Source: Alphaproteobacteria bacterium
Lineage (GTDB): Bacteria; Pseudomonadota; Alphaproteobacteria; UBA9219
Length of the DNA stretch: 27,057 nucleotides
Direction: 5' to 3'
NCBI GenBank assembly: GCA_028716765.1
Contig: JAQUPC010000012.1
Span: forward strand, 1 to 27,057
This document shows, piece after piece, positions 6,634-13,597 of the stretch; the first letter of the stretch is position 1; each line of letters starts with the position of its first letter. The notes under the pieces were generated by a model. The model was not told where the DNA came from. It saw only the letters and a program-made list of their open reading frames with translations, and ran no database searches. The translations under genes and the position numbers were made by a program.

Positions 6634-7146
6634 ATGTCAAAGCCAGCCGCCAACCCGTTTTTCGAAGCCGATTTTTCGAAATACATGGACATGTCGAAGA
6701 TGATGGATATGTCGAAAATGATGGAGATGTCCAAAATGATGGATATGTCGAAAGTTATGGAAAACCTTAAGGTGCCAAACCTTAACGTTGAAGCCATGAT
6801 GGCGTCCCATCGAAAAACCTTCGAGGCGATGACATCCACCAATCAGATGGCTATGGAGAACATCCAGGCCTTCGTGCAACGGCAGGTTGAACTGACCCGT
6901 CAGGGCTTCGAGATGGCGATGGGCATGATGCAGGCCGTCATGTCGGCTCAGTCCCCCGAAGAAAAGCTTATGAAGCAGGCCGAGGCGACCAAGTCGGCTA
7001 TGGAGCGCTCCGTGTCGAGCCTTAAGGAACTGACCGACATGCTGACCCGCAGCCAGTATCAGGCAATGGACGCCGTCAGCAATCGCGTCTGCGAAAGCAT
7101 CGACGAGATAAAAGGCATCATGAAGAACGGCCAGGCCTCCGTCTAA
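6634..7146 (+). CDS. Phasin family protein
   Basis: 170 residues. Phasins coat polyhydroxyalkanoate granules and control their size. The body matches the family: LKVPNLNVEAMMASHRKTFE, AMTSTNQMAMENIQAFVQRQ, then a long amphipathic helical region to about 160. The N-terminus is odd: residues 18-41 are four copies of a six-residue unit, MDMSKM with small changes, encoded by an 18-base tandem repeat. The leading DFSKY may be a worn fifth copy. ATG 6634 follows AAAGAGGAA. It stands alone between a candidate promoter and a strong terminator, so it is probably a monocistronic, well-expressed gene. No PHA synthase is in the window. Confidence 0.85.
   Translation: MSKPAANPFFEADFSKYMDMSKMMDMSKMMEMSKMMDMSKVMENLKVPNLNVEAMMASHRKTFEAMTSTNQMAMENIQAFVQRQVELTRQGFEMAMGMMQAVMSAQSPEEKLMKQAEATKSAMERSVSSLKELTDMLTRSQYQAMDAVSNRVCESIDEIKGIMKNGQASV
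6685..6756 (+). repeat. 18-base coding tandem repeat, 4 copies
   Basis: Four consecutive 18-base units, each close to ATGGATATGTCGAAAATG, encode MDMSKM, MDMSKM, MEMSKM and MDMSKV at the phasin N-terminus. The copies differ mainly at synonymous positions. Confidence 0.9.
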
Positions 7147-7166
7147 AAGCGGTTATTCAGGAATAA

Positions 7167-7198
7167 AAAAGGGCGCGGGATTTCCCCGCGCTTTTTTT
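7167..7198 (+). terminator. Intrinsic terminator after phasin
   Basis: A GC-rich stem (GCGCGGG paired with CCCGCGC around 7173-7191) is followed by seven T at 7192-7198 and preceded by a run of A. This is a textbook rho-independent terminator 26 bases after the phasin stop. Confidence 0.9.
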
Positions 7199-7210
7199 GT
7201 TGCCTGCAAT

Positions 7211-7218
7211 ATGGTTAA
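7211..7218. promoter_or_regulatory. CtrA-like half-site upstream of SPFH genes
   Basis: A perfect ATGGTTAA, the reverse complement of TTAACCAT, preceded by GCAAT exactly as at 2451-2455. It lies 141 bases before the first SPFH gene. Confidence 0.3.
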
Positions 7219-7256
7219 TTTATCGACAGCAACTCATATGAAACTAATAACCTTCG

Positions 7257-7295
7257 TTGACAATTCTCAGGACCGCGAAGTATTGAGACTTCGCG
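7257..7295 (+). promoter_or_regulatory. Candidate promoter with overlapping inverted repeat
   Basis: TTGACA (7257-7262), 18 bases, then TATTGA (7281-7286) forms a plausible sigma-70 promoter for the SPFH pair. A perfect dyad, CGCGAAGT (7274-7281) and ACTTCGCG (7288-7295), spans the -10 element, the position expected of a repressor operator. The binding protein is unknown. Confidence 0.4.
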
Positions 7296-7358
7296 CGCCG
7301 TTGTAGAGCGTATTTGGATTTGGCTTTCATTTGACATTCATACCGGGGAGAAATTGCT

Positions 7359-8186
7359 ATGGGCGGCCACGACAATAAAGAAGTCATGAGCTTTTGGGGT
7401 AAAACCAAAGACATCGCCAAGAATGCCGCGAAACACCCGATCGTCGTACTGTGCAGTCTGGCGGCGCTTGGTCTCGCCTATCGCTCCTATAAGATCGTCC
7501 CCGCGCAAAGTTACGGCGTTCGCGTGACTTTTGGTCAAATGGTAAGCGACAATGTACCTCCGGGCTTTTATTTTAAATATCCATTATATGATACTATTGA
7601 TATATTTAGCAACAACACCGTCATTGTGGAAAGCGAAGTTGGGGCAGTCAAATCAAGTGGCTCAAGCAGCGAAAACGCGACTGAGCTTAATTCATCAGAT
7701 CGAAATCCCGTCAGCGCTAAAATACGCACACATTACAAAGTAAACCCTGCGGTCGGATCGATTGCGCTTAAATTGCCTGAAATGCGAGGCGACAATGGTG
7801 AAACGGCTTTTAAGGAACTTGAAAACCAATCGTTCAATGCCGTCGTTGGTTCGAGACCTGCGGCCGAAACGCTGGATGATCCTACGGGTTTTCTTGAAGC
7901 GTTTCTCGTTAATCTGAGATGGCGTCTGGCCCAGAACAACATGCCCATTGAAATCGACACTATCGAACTTTTATCGTTCCATGCCAATCTGCGTAAGCCG
8001 ATTCAGTATAGGATTAAGTCTGACGGAAAAGTCGATCAAATGGCGGGACCGGCAGCCGTAAGCGTCACCCATGGAGGAAAACAGTCTCCGGTTGTTCCGG
8101 TCGTTACTGTTCCGGCGCGGCCCGGCGAAGGGAAAGCAACAAGATCCGTTGCGCCCAAGCCGTCCACTACAACGGTAGCGCCCTAA
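7359..8186 (+). CDS. SPFH/prohibitin-like membrane protein, first of a pair
   Basis: 275 residues. A short N-terminus is followed by one membrane helix (about 27-41, IVVLCSLAALGLA) and an SPFH/band-7-like domain (about 47-217) opening VPAQSYGVRVTFGQMVSDNVPPGFYFKYP, the usual gate of prohibitin-type proteins. Further landmarks are VSAKIRTHYKVNP and LRWRLAQNNMPIEIDTIEL. After residue 228 comes a Pro/Ala/Val/Thr-rich tail with no evident fold. SPFH proteins oligomerise at membranes, often as alternating heteromers such as HflK/HflC. The usual partners (FtsH, HflX, NfeD) are absent here. Codon use looks AT-richer than in neighbouring genes. ATG 7359 follows GGGGAG. Function unknown; the SPFH call is by pattern. 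Confidence 0.65.
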   Translation: MGGHDNKEVMSFWGKTKDIAKNAAKHPIVVLCSLAALGLAYRSYKIVPAQSYGVRVTFGQMVSDNVPPGFYFKYPLYDTIDIFSNNTVIVESEVGAVKSSGSSSENATELNSSDRNPVSAKIRTHYKVNPAVGSIALKLPEMRGDNGETAFKELENQSFNAVVGSRPAAETLDDPTGFLEAFLVNLRWRLAQNNMPIEIDTIELLSFHANLRKPIQYRIKSDGKVDQMAGPAAVSVTHGGKQSPVVPVVTVPARPGEGKATRSVAPKPSTTTVAP

Positions 8187-8257
8187 TAGTAGAGATACGA
8201 CAATTCGGCATATATTATCAGGCAAAGCGCGAACCGCATTAATATAAGGAAGTTTCC

Positions 8258-8914
8258 ATGAAAGTGCGTATGCCAAGCGTTTCAAAACGGGCAAAGGTTT
8301 TGGCTTTTGCCGCCGCAGCTTTACTCCTTACGTCATGGGCTGCCGTGAAAATTATCAATACTAACGAGTTCGGGCTGCAGCAAACGGCAAGTGTTGTGAC
8401 CTCGGGCATAAAAAAACCGGGAATTTATCTTCAGATTCCGTTTTTACAAATCACGCATTCATATCGTGAGAATACTCAAACGATTAAATTGGGTGCGGGA
8501 AGTAATCGTTTCTTTCCCTGGAAGGTTGATACGGCCGACCAAAATCTGCTGGTGGCTGACGTGACCGTTCAATATAAAGTTATGCCGGATGCTAATAAAT
8601 TGACCTTTTGGCGTTGGTCGATGCGCGACTGGTTTATGGGTGCAAATGGTTATTGGCTGTTGACCAGCATGACAAACACCTCAGCTAACGCAGCGCTCGG
8701 TAGAAAAACTTTGGCGGATACTTTGTCGAAGCCGACTGAATTCGCGGAAAATCTCTTTAATGATCTTTCGACACGTTTAGACGTGAACAATATACCCATT
8801 CAAATTGAAAGCGTCGAAGTCAATGGGTTAAGAACAACCTTCTGGCCTACGCGCACAATACAGTACAGGAAAGTGGTAAACCCCAAAACTTCAACAGCAG
8901 CCGCTCCTCAATAG
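8258..8914 (+). CDS. SPFH/prohibitin-like membrane protein, second of a pair
   Basis: 218 residues. Basic N-terminus, one membrane helix (about 12-31, AKVLAFAAAALLLTSWAAV), then an SPFH-like domain: NTNEFGLQQTASVVTSGIKKPGIYLQIPF, VADVTVQYKVMP and LSTRLDVNNIPIQIESVEV. The last stretch aligns with the upstream gene product (NNMPIEIDTIEL), and both domains end in IQYR, so the two genes are paralogues. It lacks the long Pro/Ala tail, ending TSTAAAPQ. ATG 8258 follows AAGGAAG. The 71-base gap from the first gene holds no terminator, so they are likely one operon. It converges on the histidine kinase gene with 14 bases between stops. A hetero-oligomeric membrane complex of the two products is a reasonable inference. 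Confidence 0.65.
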   Translation: MKVRMPSVSKRAKVLAFAAAALLLTSWAAVKIINTNEFGLQQTASVVTSGIKKPGIYLQIPFLQITHSYRENTQTIKLGAGSNRFFPWKVDTADQNLLVADVTVQYKVMPDANKLTFWRWSMRDWFMGANGYWLLTSMTNTSANAALGRKTLADTLSKPTEFAENLFNDLSTRLDVNNIPIQIESVEVNGLRTTFWPTRTIQYRKVVNPKTSTAAAPQ

Positions 8915-8928
8915 TCATAAAGCAGCCG

Positions 8929-10287
8929 CTAAACCGGCACCCAGACCCGCGCTCTTATCCCGCCCATAGGGCTGTTTTCCAGAACCACGTCGCCGCCGTG
9001 AAAACGGGCGATGTCGCGCGCGATCGTCAGGCCGAGCCCGACCCCGCCCGTTCCCGGATTCCGCGACTCGTCAAGCCGCAGGAAGGGCCGGAAAACGTCT
9101 TCGCGCTTGCCCATCGGGATGCCGGGGCCGTCGTCGTCGATCATGACGTCGACGGCGTTGGTGCGAACCGAAAGGCTCACGCGCGCGTTTTTGGCATAAC
9201 GCAGGGCGTTCGACAGCAGGTTTTCAAGACAGCGCTTCATGGCGTCGCGGCGCAGCATGACCTGAACGCTTTCCGGTGCCTGCCATTCGACGTTCGGATG
9301 ATGCCGCCGCGCGGCGGATACGATTTCGTCCAAAAGTTCCGTAATATCGACGGGAAGAGCCGGTTCCGTCTCCTCCCCCCTGGCAAAGGCCAAATAAGCC
9401 TCGACCATGCCTTCCATGTCGGCAATATCGGACGAAAAGCCCTGTTTTTCCGGCGTTTCAGGCATAAGCGCCAGCTGAAGCTTCATGCGCGTGAGCGGCG
9501 TGCGCAGGTCGTGCGAAACACCCGCCAGCATAGCCGTCCTCTGCGTGATCTGGCGGCGCAGGCGGTCGTGCATGATCTGCAAGGCCGCGGCGGCCTGCCT
9601 CACCTCGGCCGCGCCCTCCGGCTTGAACCACGGCACCTCGCGCCCCTTGCCTATGGCCTCGGCGGCGGTCGCCAACCGGCGGATGGGCCGTATCTGGTTT
9701 CGCATGAACAAAAGCGCGATGACCGAAAGCAGGATCGAGCTGCCGATCATCCAGCCGATGAAAACTTCCGTCGTCGGCGTGTATATACGCCGTTGAGGGC
9801 ACAAAACCGTATAAACGCCGTCCGGCGCTTCCACTTGTATGGCGACCATCTCCGGCGCATGGCGCATGTCGATGGCTATCGGATAGCTTAGCCGCTCATT
9901 CAGAGCGTCCTCCAGCATGTCGCGGAGCGGGCTCGGAAACCGTTTTTTGATCTTCGCCAGGCGGCCGCCCGGCGCGTAAGACACGAAAAGATCAAGCTTC
10001 TTGTCGGCAAGGCGAACAACCTCGGCGCGCGCATCGGGGGATGCGCTGGTCCTCATCATATCGACAACCATCGCGATTTCACCGGCGACGGCATGCGTCA
10101 AGCGGTGCGTAACCGTGTACCAATGGCGGTCGAAGAACACGAACGTCGCCACGCACAGCGCCAAAATCGTCGGCGTAACGATAATCAGCAGCGTCCGGCC
10201 GAACAGGCTGCGCGGCATCCAGCGCTTGACCCATTTGCCCCCGGGCATTCTCAGGCGGAACGGGTGCGGTGACGAGTTATTGGTCAT
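8929..10287 (-). CDS. EnvZ-type sensor histidine kinase
   Basis: 452 residues. Two membrane helices (about 30-52 and 173-195) flank a periplasmic sensor region of about 120 residues. A HAMP domain follows (about 196-247), then the dimerisation/phosphoacceptor box AGVSHDLRTPLTRMKLQLAL with His259. The ATPase domain has N-box LENLLSNALRYA, G1 DDDGPGI (384-390), F-box VFRPFLRLDES and G2 GGVGLGL (414-420). All catalytic motifs are intact. It autophosphorylates and passes phosphate to the regulator encoded just upstream; the genes overlap by 4 bases (ATGA). The signal is not known. The architecture matches the OmpR/EnvZ class, but osmosensing should not be assumed. Confidence 0.93.
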   Translation of the reverse strand: MTNNSSPHPFRLRMPGGKWVKRWMPRSLFGRTLLIIVTPTILALCVATFVFFDRHWYTVTHRLTHAVAGEIAMVVDMMRTSASPDARAEVVRLADKKLDLFVSYAPGGRLAKIKKRFPSPLRDMLEDALNERLSYPIAIDMRHAPEMVAIQVEAPDGVYTVLCPQRRIYTPTTEVFIGWMIGSSILLSVIALLFMRNQIRPIRRLATAAEAIGKGREVPWFKPEGAAEVRQAAAALQIMHDRLRRQITQRTAMLAGVSHDLRTPLTRMKLQLALMPETPEKQGFSSDIADMEGMVEAYLAFARGEETEPALPVDITELLDEIVSAARRHHPNVEWQAPESVQVMLRRDAMKRCLENLLSNALRYAKNARVSLSVRTNAVDVMIDDDGPGIPMGKREDVFRPFLRLDESRNPGTGGVGLGLTIARDIARFHGGDVVLENSPMGGIRARVWVPV

Positions 10288-11015
10288 GATTCCATATCCG
10301 GCATGAGCATATATCCCTCGCCACGCACCGTGACAAGGTAACGCGGATTTTTCGCGTCCTCCTCTATCTTGCGGCGAAGACGCGTCACCTGAACGTCGAT
10401 AGTCCTGTCGTTGACGGCTTCTTTGCCTTTCCGGGCCTGCTCGGCCAGCATTTCGCGGCTGACCGCGACGCCGGGCTCGGCCGAGAGAACGCGCATAAGG
10501 CCGGCTTCCATGTTCGTAAGCGTGACGATTTCGCTCCCGCTCCGCAATTCGTCGCGCTGTTGATCGTAGACCCAGCGCCCGAGCTTCAACGCAGGCATTA
10601 CCGCGGGCGGCTTGGGCGCACGGCGCAAGATCGCGCCGATGCGCAACAGCAGTTCGCGCGGCTCGAAAGGCTTGGCGAGATAATCGTCGGCGCCGCTTTC
10701 GAAGCCTTCGATCCGGTCGCTCGGCTCGCCCCTCGCCGTCAGGAGCAGAACCGGCATTTGCCGCCCCGGCGCGCGGTTCATCTGGCGCATGGAGCGGGTC
10801 ATTTCGAGACCCGTTTCTCCCGGCATCATGATATCGAGCACCATAAGATCGTAACTGAAGCTCTTGAGAACGGCGCGCGCTTCTTCCGCGCTTCGGGCCG
10901 TGCTGACGATAAGCCCCTGTTCCGCCAAATAACGGCGCAAAAGCTCGCGCAGCCGGTCGTCGTCGTCGACGACCAGAATATGCGGCTTAAGGACGGGCGA
11001 TTGGGGCTGCGGCAT
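10284..11015 (-). CDS. OmpR-family response regulator
   Basis: 243 residues from ATG 11015. The receiver domain (12-130) has the acidic pocket DDDD (17-20), phosphoacceptor Asp61 in MVLDIMMPGETGLEM, Thr93 and Lys115 in YLAKPFEPRELL. The winged-helix output domain (about 143-240) has LTNMEAGLMRVL, NDRTIDVQVTRLRRKIEED and the wing YLVTVRGEGYML. It binds DNA as a phosphorylated dimer. The frame is open to ATG 11087, adding 24 residues with no family similarity and no ribosome site; ATG 11015 has only AAGGA 18 bases upstream, so the exact start is uncertain. It is transcribed divergently from tRNA-Val and is the first gene of the two-component operon. Confidence 0.92.
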   Translation of the reverse strand: MPQPQSPVLKPHILVVDDDDRLRELLRRYLAEQGLIVSTARSAEEARAVLKSFSYDLMVLDIMMPGETGLEMTRSMRQMNRAPGRQMPVLLLTARGEPSDRIEGFESGADDYLAKPFEPRELLLRIGAILRRAPKPPAVMPALKLGRWVYDQQRDELRSGSEIVTLTNMEAGLMRVLSAEPGVAVSREMLAEQARKGKEAVNDRTIDVQVTRLRRKIEEDAKNPRYLVTVRGEGYMLMPDMES

Positions 11016-11064
11016 CGGCGATGGGCTCAAAATTCCTTGCAAGGACAGGTTATCAGCCAAACGC

Positions 11065-11093
11065 TTGACAGCAAAGGGCGAAAACATGTTAAT
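11065..11093 (+). promoter_or_regulatory. Promoter of tRNA-Val
   Basis: A perfect TTGACA (11065-11070), a 17-base spacer and GTTAAT (11088-11093). A start near 11100 would fall about 10 bases before the mature tRNA, as is usual for tRNA genes. Confidence 0.6.
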
Positions 11094-11109
11094 AACGGCC
11101 GCGTAGGCA

Positions 11110-11184
11110 GGGTGCGTAGCTCAGCGGGAGAGCATTACCTTCACACGGTAGGGGTCACAGGTTCAATCCCTGTCGCACCCACCA
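11110..11184 (+). tRNA. tRNA-Val (CAC)
   Basis: 75 bases with encoded CCA. The acceptor stem GGGTGCG pairs with CGCACCC; the D-arm is GCTC...GAGC. The anticodon stem TTACC/GGTAG has one G-T pair and closes the loop TTCACAC, giving anticodon CAC. The T-arm is ACAGG TTCAATC CCTGT, discriminator A. All arms are complete. Confidence 0.96.
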
Positions 11185-11186
11185 TT

Positions 11187-11257
11187 AGATTTGCTTATGA
11201 GCGCAGCGAATTAGCAAATCTTATGTCCGCCGAAGCTCCAAAGGAGCGTAGGGGGAC
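11187..11257 (+). repeat. Two hairpins trailing tRNA-Val
   Basis: AGATTTGCT (11187-11195) is mirrored perfectly by AGCAAATCT (11213-11221). A second hairpin follows: GTCCGCC, gaa, GCTCC, loop AAA, GGAGC, gta, GGGGGAC (11225-11257), with one mismatch in the outer stem. The 11-mer GAGCGCAGCGA inside the first loop (11199-11209) recurs after tRNA-fMet. They may act in 3' processing or be repeat elements; neither has a clear T-run. Confidence 0.6.
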
Positions 11258-11327
11258 TGGTTCCCTTGCCGATATCGAACGAAGCGAAGACAGTCTAATA
11301 CTATCATGCTCCGAGCCGAGGCCTTGC

Positions 11328-12440
11328 TTGAACGAGCCACTCCCACCCGATCAGCCTGAACCGGTGCCCTCGCCTTCCCAGGACGAGCCCGCGCCCGCGC
11401 CGCAAGATTCCGCAGAACAACAACCCAAGAGCGAACCGGCGGCCAAAAAGAAAACAGGCCGCTTGATCCTGTTGCTTGCCGCATTCGTGGCGTTGCTGCT
11501 CCCGGTTTTTGCCGCGCTTGCGGTGTTCATGCCCTTGCCGATCGCGGAAAACAAAACGATCATCGTTCCGCACGGCACTCCCGTGCAAGCCATCGCCGCC
11601 ACGATTCAGGAAAGCGGCGTTCCGCTTAATCCGTACATTTTCCGTCTGGCGGCGCTCCTTCTGGCCAACAATAACCTGAAGGCCGGCGAATATCAGCTGA
11701 CGCCCGAGCAAACGATGGACGGCGTCATCGCGATGATGCGCGAAGGCAACTCGATCGTACGCATGTTGACGATCCCGGAAGGCCTGACGTCGCGCGAAAT
11801 CGTCACGCTCCTGCGAAACGACCCGATGTTGTCGGGCGAGATTGCCGATATTCCCCCTGAGGGAACCTTGTTGCCGGAAACCTACCGCTACAGTTACGGC
11901 GACGCCCGGACCGGCCTGATCGAGCGCATGCAAAAGAGCCTGCAGGAACAGTTGGACGATATGTGGGAAAAACGGGAAACCGGCCTGCCGCTTAAATCGC
12001 CTCAAGAAGCGTTGGTGATGGCCTCGATCATCGAAAAGGAGACCGGCAAAAAAGCCGGGGAACGCGCCCGCGTCGCAGGCGTTTTTTACAACCGGCTCAA
12101 GCAGGATATGCGCCTTCAATCCGATCCCACCGTCATCTATGCGATCACGAAGGGTGAAAAGCCGCTCGACCGCTCCTTGCGGCGCGACGATCTGGCCTTC
12201 GCCTCGCCCTACAACACCTATATTTATACCGGCTTGCCGCCGGGACCGATAAGCAATCCCGGCCGCGCCTCGCTTGAAGCGGCGCTGCACCCTGAAAAGA
12301 ACGATTTTCTTTATTTCGTGGCTGACGGCACCGGAGGCCATGCCTTCGCGAAAGACCTTACGGCGCACAACAAGAACGTTAACCACTGGTTATCACCGCC
12401 TTCGGCGGTCCCTGTGCCGAAGAAGAAGCCCAAGCCATAA
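11328..12440 (+). CDS. mltG: Endolytic murein transglycosylase MltG
   Basis: 370 residues. Cleaves nascent glycan strands in the periplasm and so sets their length; in the YceG family. A Pro/Glu/Gln-rich cytoplasmic N-terminus is followed by a membrane helix (about 45-67), a LysM-like region (about 75-150) with IVPHGTPVQAIAATIQ and KAGEYQLTPEQTM, and the catalytic domain. The catalytic Glu is E236 in ASIIEKETG; MRLQSDPTVIY, YNTYIYTGLPPGPISNPG and FVADGTGGHAF are diagnostic. The frame is open far upstream, but that part is antisense to the regulator and tRNA. TTG 11328 with GAGG 6 bases upstream is preferred; ATG 11223 would translate the hairpin repeat behind tRNA-Val into an unconserved extension. 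The start is therefore uncertain, the identity is not. Confidence 0.93.
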   Translation: MNEPLPPDQPEPVPSPSQDEPAPAPQDSAEQQPKSEPAAKKKTGRLILLLAAFVALLLPVFAALAVFMPLPIAENKTIIVPHGTPVQAIAATIQESGVPLNPYIFRLAALLLANNNLKAGEYQLTPEQTMDGVIAMMREGNSIVRMLTIPEGLTSREIVTLLRNDPMLSGEIADIPPEGTLLPETYRYSYGDARTGLIERMQKSLQEQLDDMWEKRETGLPLKSPQEALVMASIIEKETGKKAGERARVAGVFYNRLKQDMRLQSDPTVIYAITKGEKPLDRSLRRDDLAFASPYNTYIYTGLPPGPISNPGRASLEAALHPEKNDFLYFVADGTGGHAFAKDLTAHNKNVNHWLSPPSAVPVPKKKPKP

Positions 12441-12541
12441 CCCTGCGTTTCCGGCAGCATGGATTGAGTTGAAAAGCCTTGGCATAAAGGTTCTTGCATA
12501 TCATGCCCATAAGCTCTAAAGCGTAGGCCTTTCCAAGTTGG

Positions 12542-12618
<77 letters not shown>

Positions 12619-12660
12619 ACTATTTTTCTTAACGAGCGCAGCGAGTTTAGACAAAGGTTG

Positions 12661-12679
12661 CCCCGGACTTGATCCGGGG
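12661..12679. repeat. Palindrome CCCCGGA-CTTGA-TCCGGGG
   Basis: A perfect 7-base stem with a 5-base loop, located 42 bases after tRNA-fMet. It resembles a palindrome type often dispersed in alphaproteobacterial genomes and echoes the CCCGGA...ATCCG edges of the hairpin near 2558. It is not followed by a T-run. Confidence 0.5.
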
Positions 12680-12695
12680 CCCAGTGATGAATAAC

Positions 12696-12718
12696 AAAGG
12701 GCCCTTTGGGCCCTTTTT
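12696..12718. terminator. Bidirectional intrinsic terminator
   Basis: AAAGGGCCC, loop TTT, GGGCCCTTT, then more T. Read on the plus strand it ends the tRNA-fMet transcript; on the minus strand the same stem is followed by TTTGTTATT and can end the arsM transcript. Confidence 0.85.
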
Positions 12719-12732
12719 CTTTGACCTGCGTT

Positions 12733-12769
12733 GTCTGGGCAGGAGTTGAACCTGCGAAGAAGCAGGTTC
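12733..12769 (-). other. tRNA 3'-end-like fragment
   Basis: On the minus strand, GCAGG TTCAACT CCTGC has the exact form of a tRNA T-arm (5-base stem, 7-base loop with TTC-A-A). It is followed by seven bases CCAGACA and an A in discriminator position, but the CCA is replaced by CGC. Upstream, GAACCTGC and GCAGGTTC form another hairpin that overlaps the T-arm and prevents a normal cloverleaf. No 5' half (which would begin TGTCTGG) is found. It may be a decayed tRNA remnant or attachment-site scar, or chance. Confidence 0.3.
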
Positions 12770-12778
12770 ATGACGCGA

Positions 12779-13597
12779 TCATTCAAAAACTGCGCGCGAT
12801 AACATAGAAACGGGCTTTACTGCCTCTATATTTGCCGCAACCACATAATCGGTAATCGAGGTACCGGGGGCCCAGTCCTTGATGAAGGACTTGCTGTCAT
12901 CTTTTGGCTCAACACGGATTTGTATAAATCCGGCGGATCGCAACATGCTTTCGATTTCGGTGATTGTTGAAGCTCCTGCCATGCAGCCTGTATAAAGCAT
13001 CATATCCCGCTTGATAGCATCAGGGAGCTCGGCGAAAGCCACGACGTCCGAGATGGCCAGCCGCCCTCCCGTTTTCAGAACACGGAAAGCTTCGGCAAAC
13101 ACGCGTGGCTTGTCCGGTGACAGATTGATCACGCAGTTCGAGATAATCACATCCACAGCGCCGTCGGCCACGGGGAGATTCTCGATTTCGCCGAGACGAA
13201 ACTGGACATTGCAAAGCCCGGCTTTTTCGGCGTTGACGCGCGCCTTTAAAATCATCTCCGGCGTCATATCCACGCCGATAACGCGCCCTTCTTCGCCGAC
13301 TTGCCGCGCGGCAAGAAAACAATCGAATCCGCCGCCGCTGCCGAGATCGAGAACAGTCTCACCCGCTTTCATGTTCGCGATAGCCAGAGGATTGCCGCAG
13401 CCAAGCCCCATGTTAGCCCCCTCGGGGATGGACCCGGATTCCACAGGCGAATAGCCTATCGCCTTCGATGTTTCTTCAACACCGGCGACGGGGCTGCCGC
13501 AACAGGATGTGCCACACCCCCATGCACGGTTTTGCGCCACGTTCCCGTATTGCTGGCGAACGGCCTGCCGGATTTTACCGTTTTCAATTTCACCCAT
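12779..13597 (-). CDS. arsM: Arsenite S-adenosylmethionine methyltransferase ArsM
   Basis: 272 residues. Methylates As(III) with SAM, giving methylated and volatile arsenicals in the cytoplasm. The SAM-binding motif is VLDLGSGGGFDCFLAA (82-97). Conserved arsenic-handling cysteines are present: the N-terminal CGTSCCGSP (C28, C32, C33), C67 in GLGCGNP, C155 in ISNCVINLSPDK and C205 in YTGCMAGA. All the cysteines I expect for an active ArsM are there. ATG 13597 directly abuts the stop of the upstream DUF486 gene, indicating an operon with coupled translation. No arsR, arsB or arsC is seen nearby, so the context does not prove arsenic induction. Confidence 0.93.
   Translation of the reverse strand: MGEIENGKIRQAVRQQYGNVAQNRAWGCGTSCCGSPVAGVEETSKAIGYSPVESGSIPEGANMGLGCGNPLAIANMKAGETVLDLGSGGGFDCFLAARQVGEEGRVIGVDMTPEMILKARVNAEKAGLCNVQFRLGEIENLPVADGAVDVIISNCVINLSPDKPRVFAEAFRVLKTGGRLAISDVVAFAELPDAIKRDMMLYTGCMAGASTITEIESMLRSAGFIQIRVEPKDDSKSFIKDWAPGTSITDYVVAANIEAVKPVSMLSRAVFE

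Noticed and set aside
8998..9891. 297-residue plus-strand frame
   Set aside because: A shadow of the histidine kinase gene in GC-rich DNA; Arg/His-rich and without any motif.
10560..11222. Long upstream extension of the mltG frame
   Set aside because: It runs antisense to the response regulator and through tRNA-Val.
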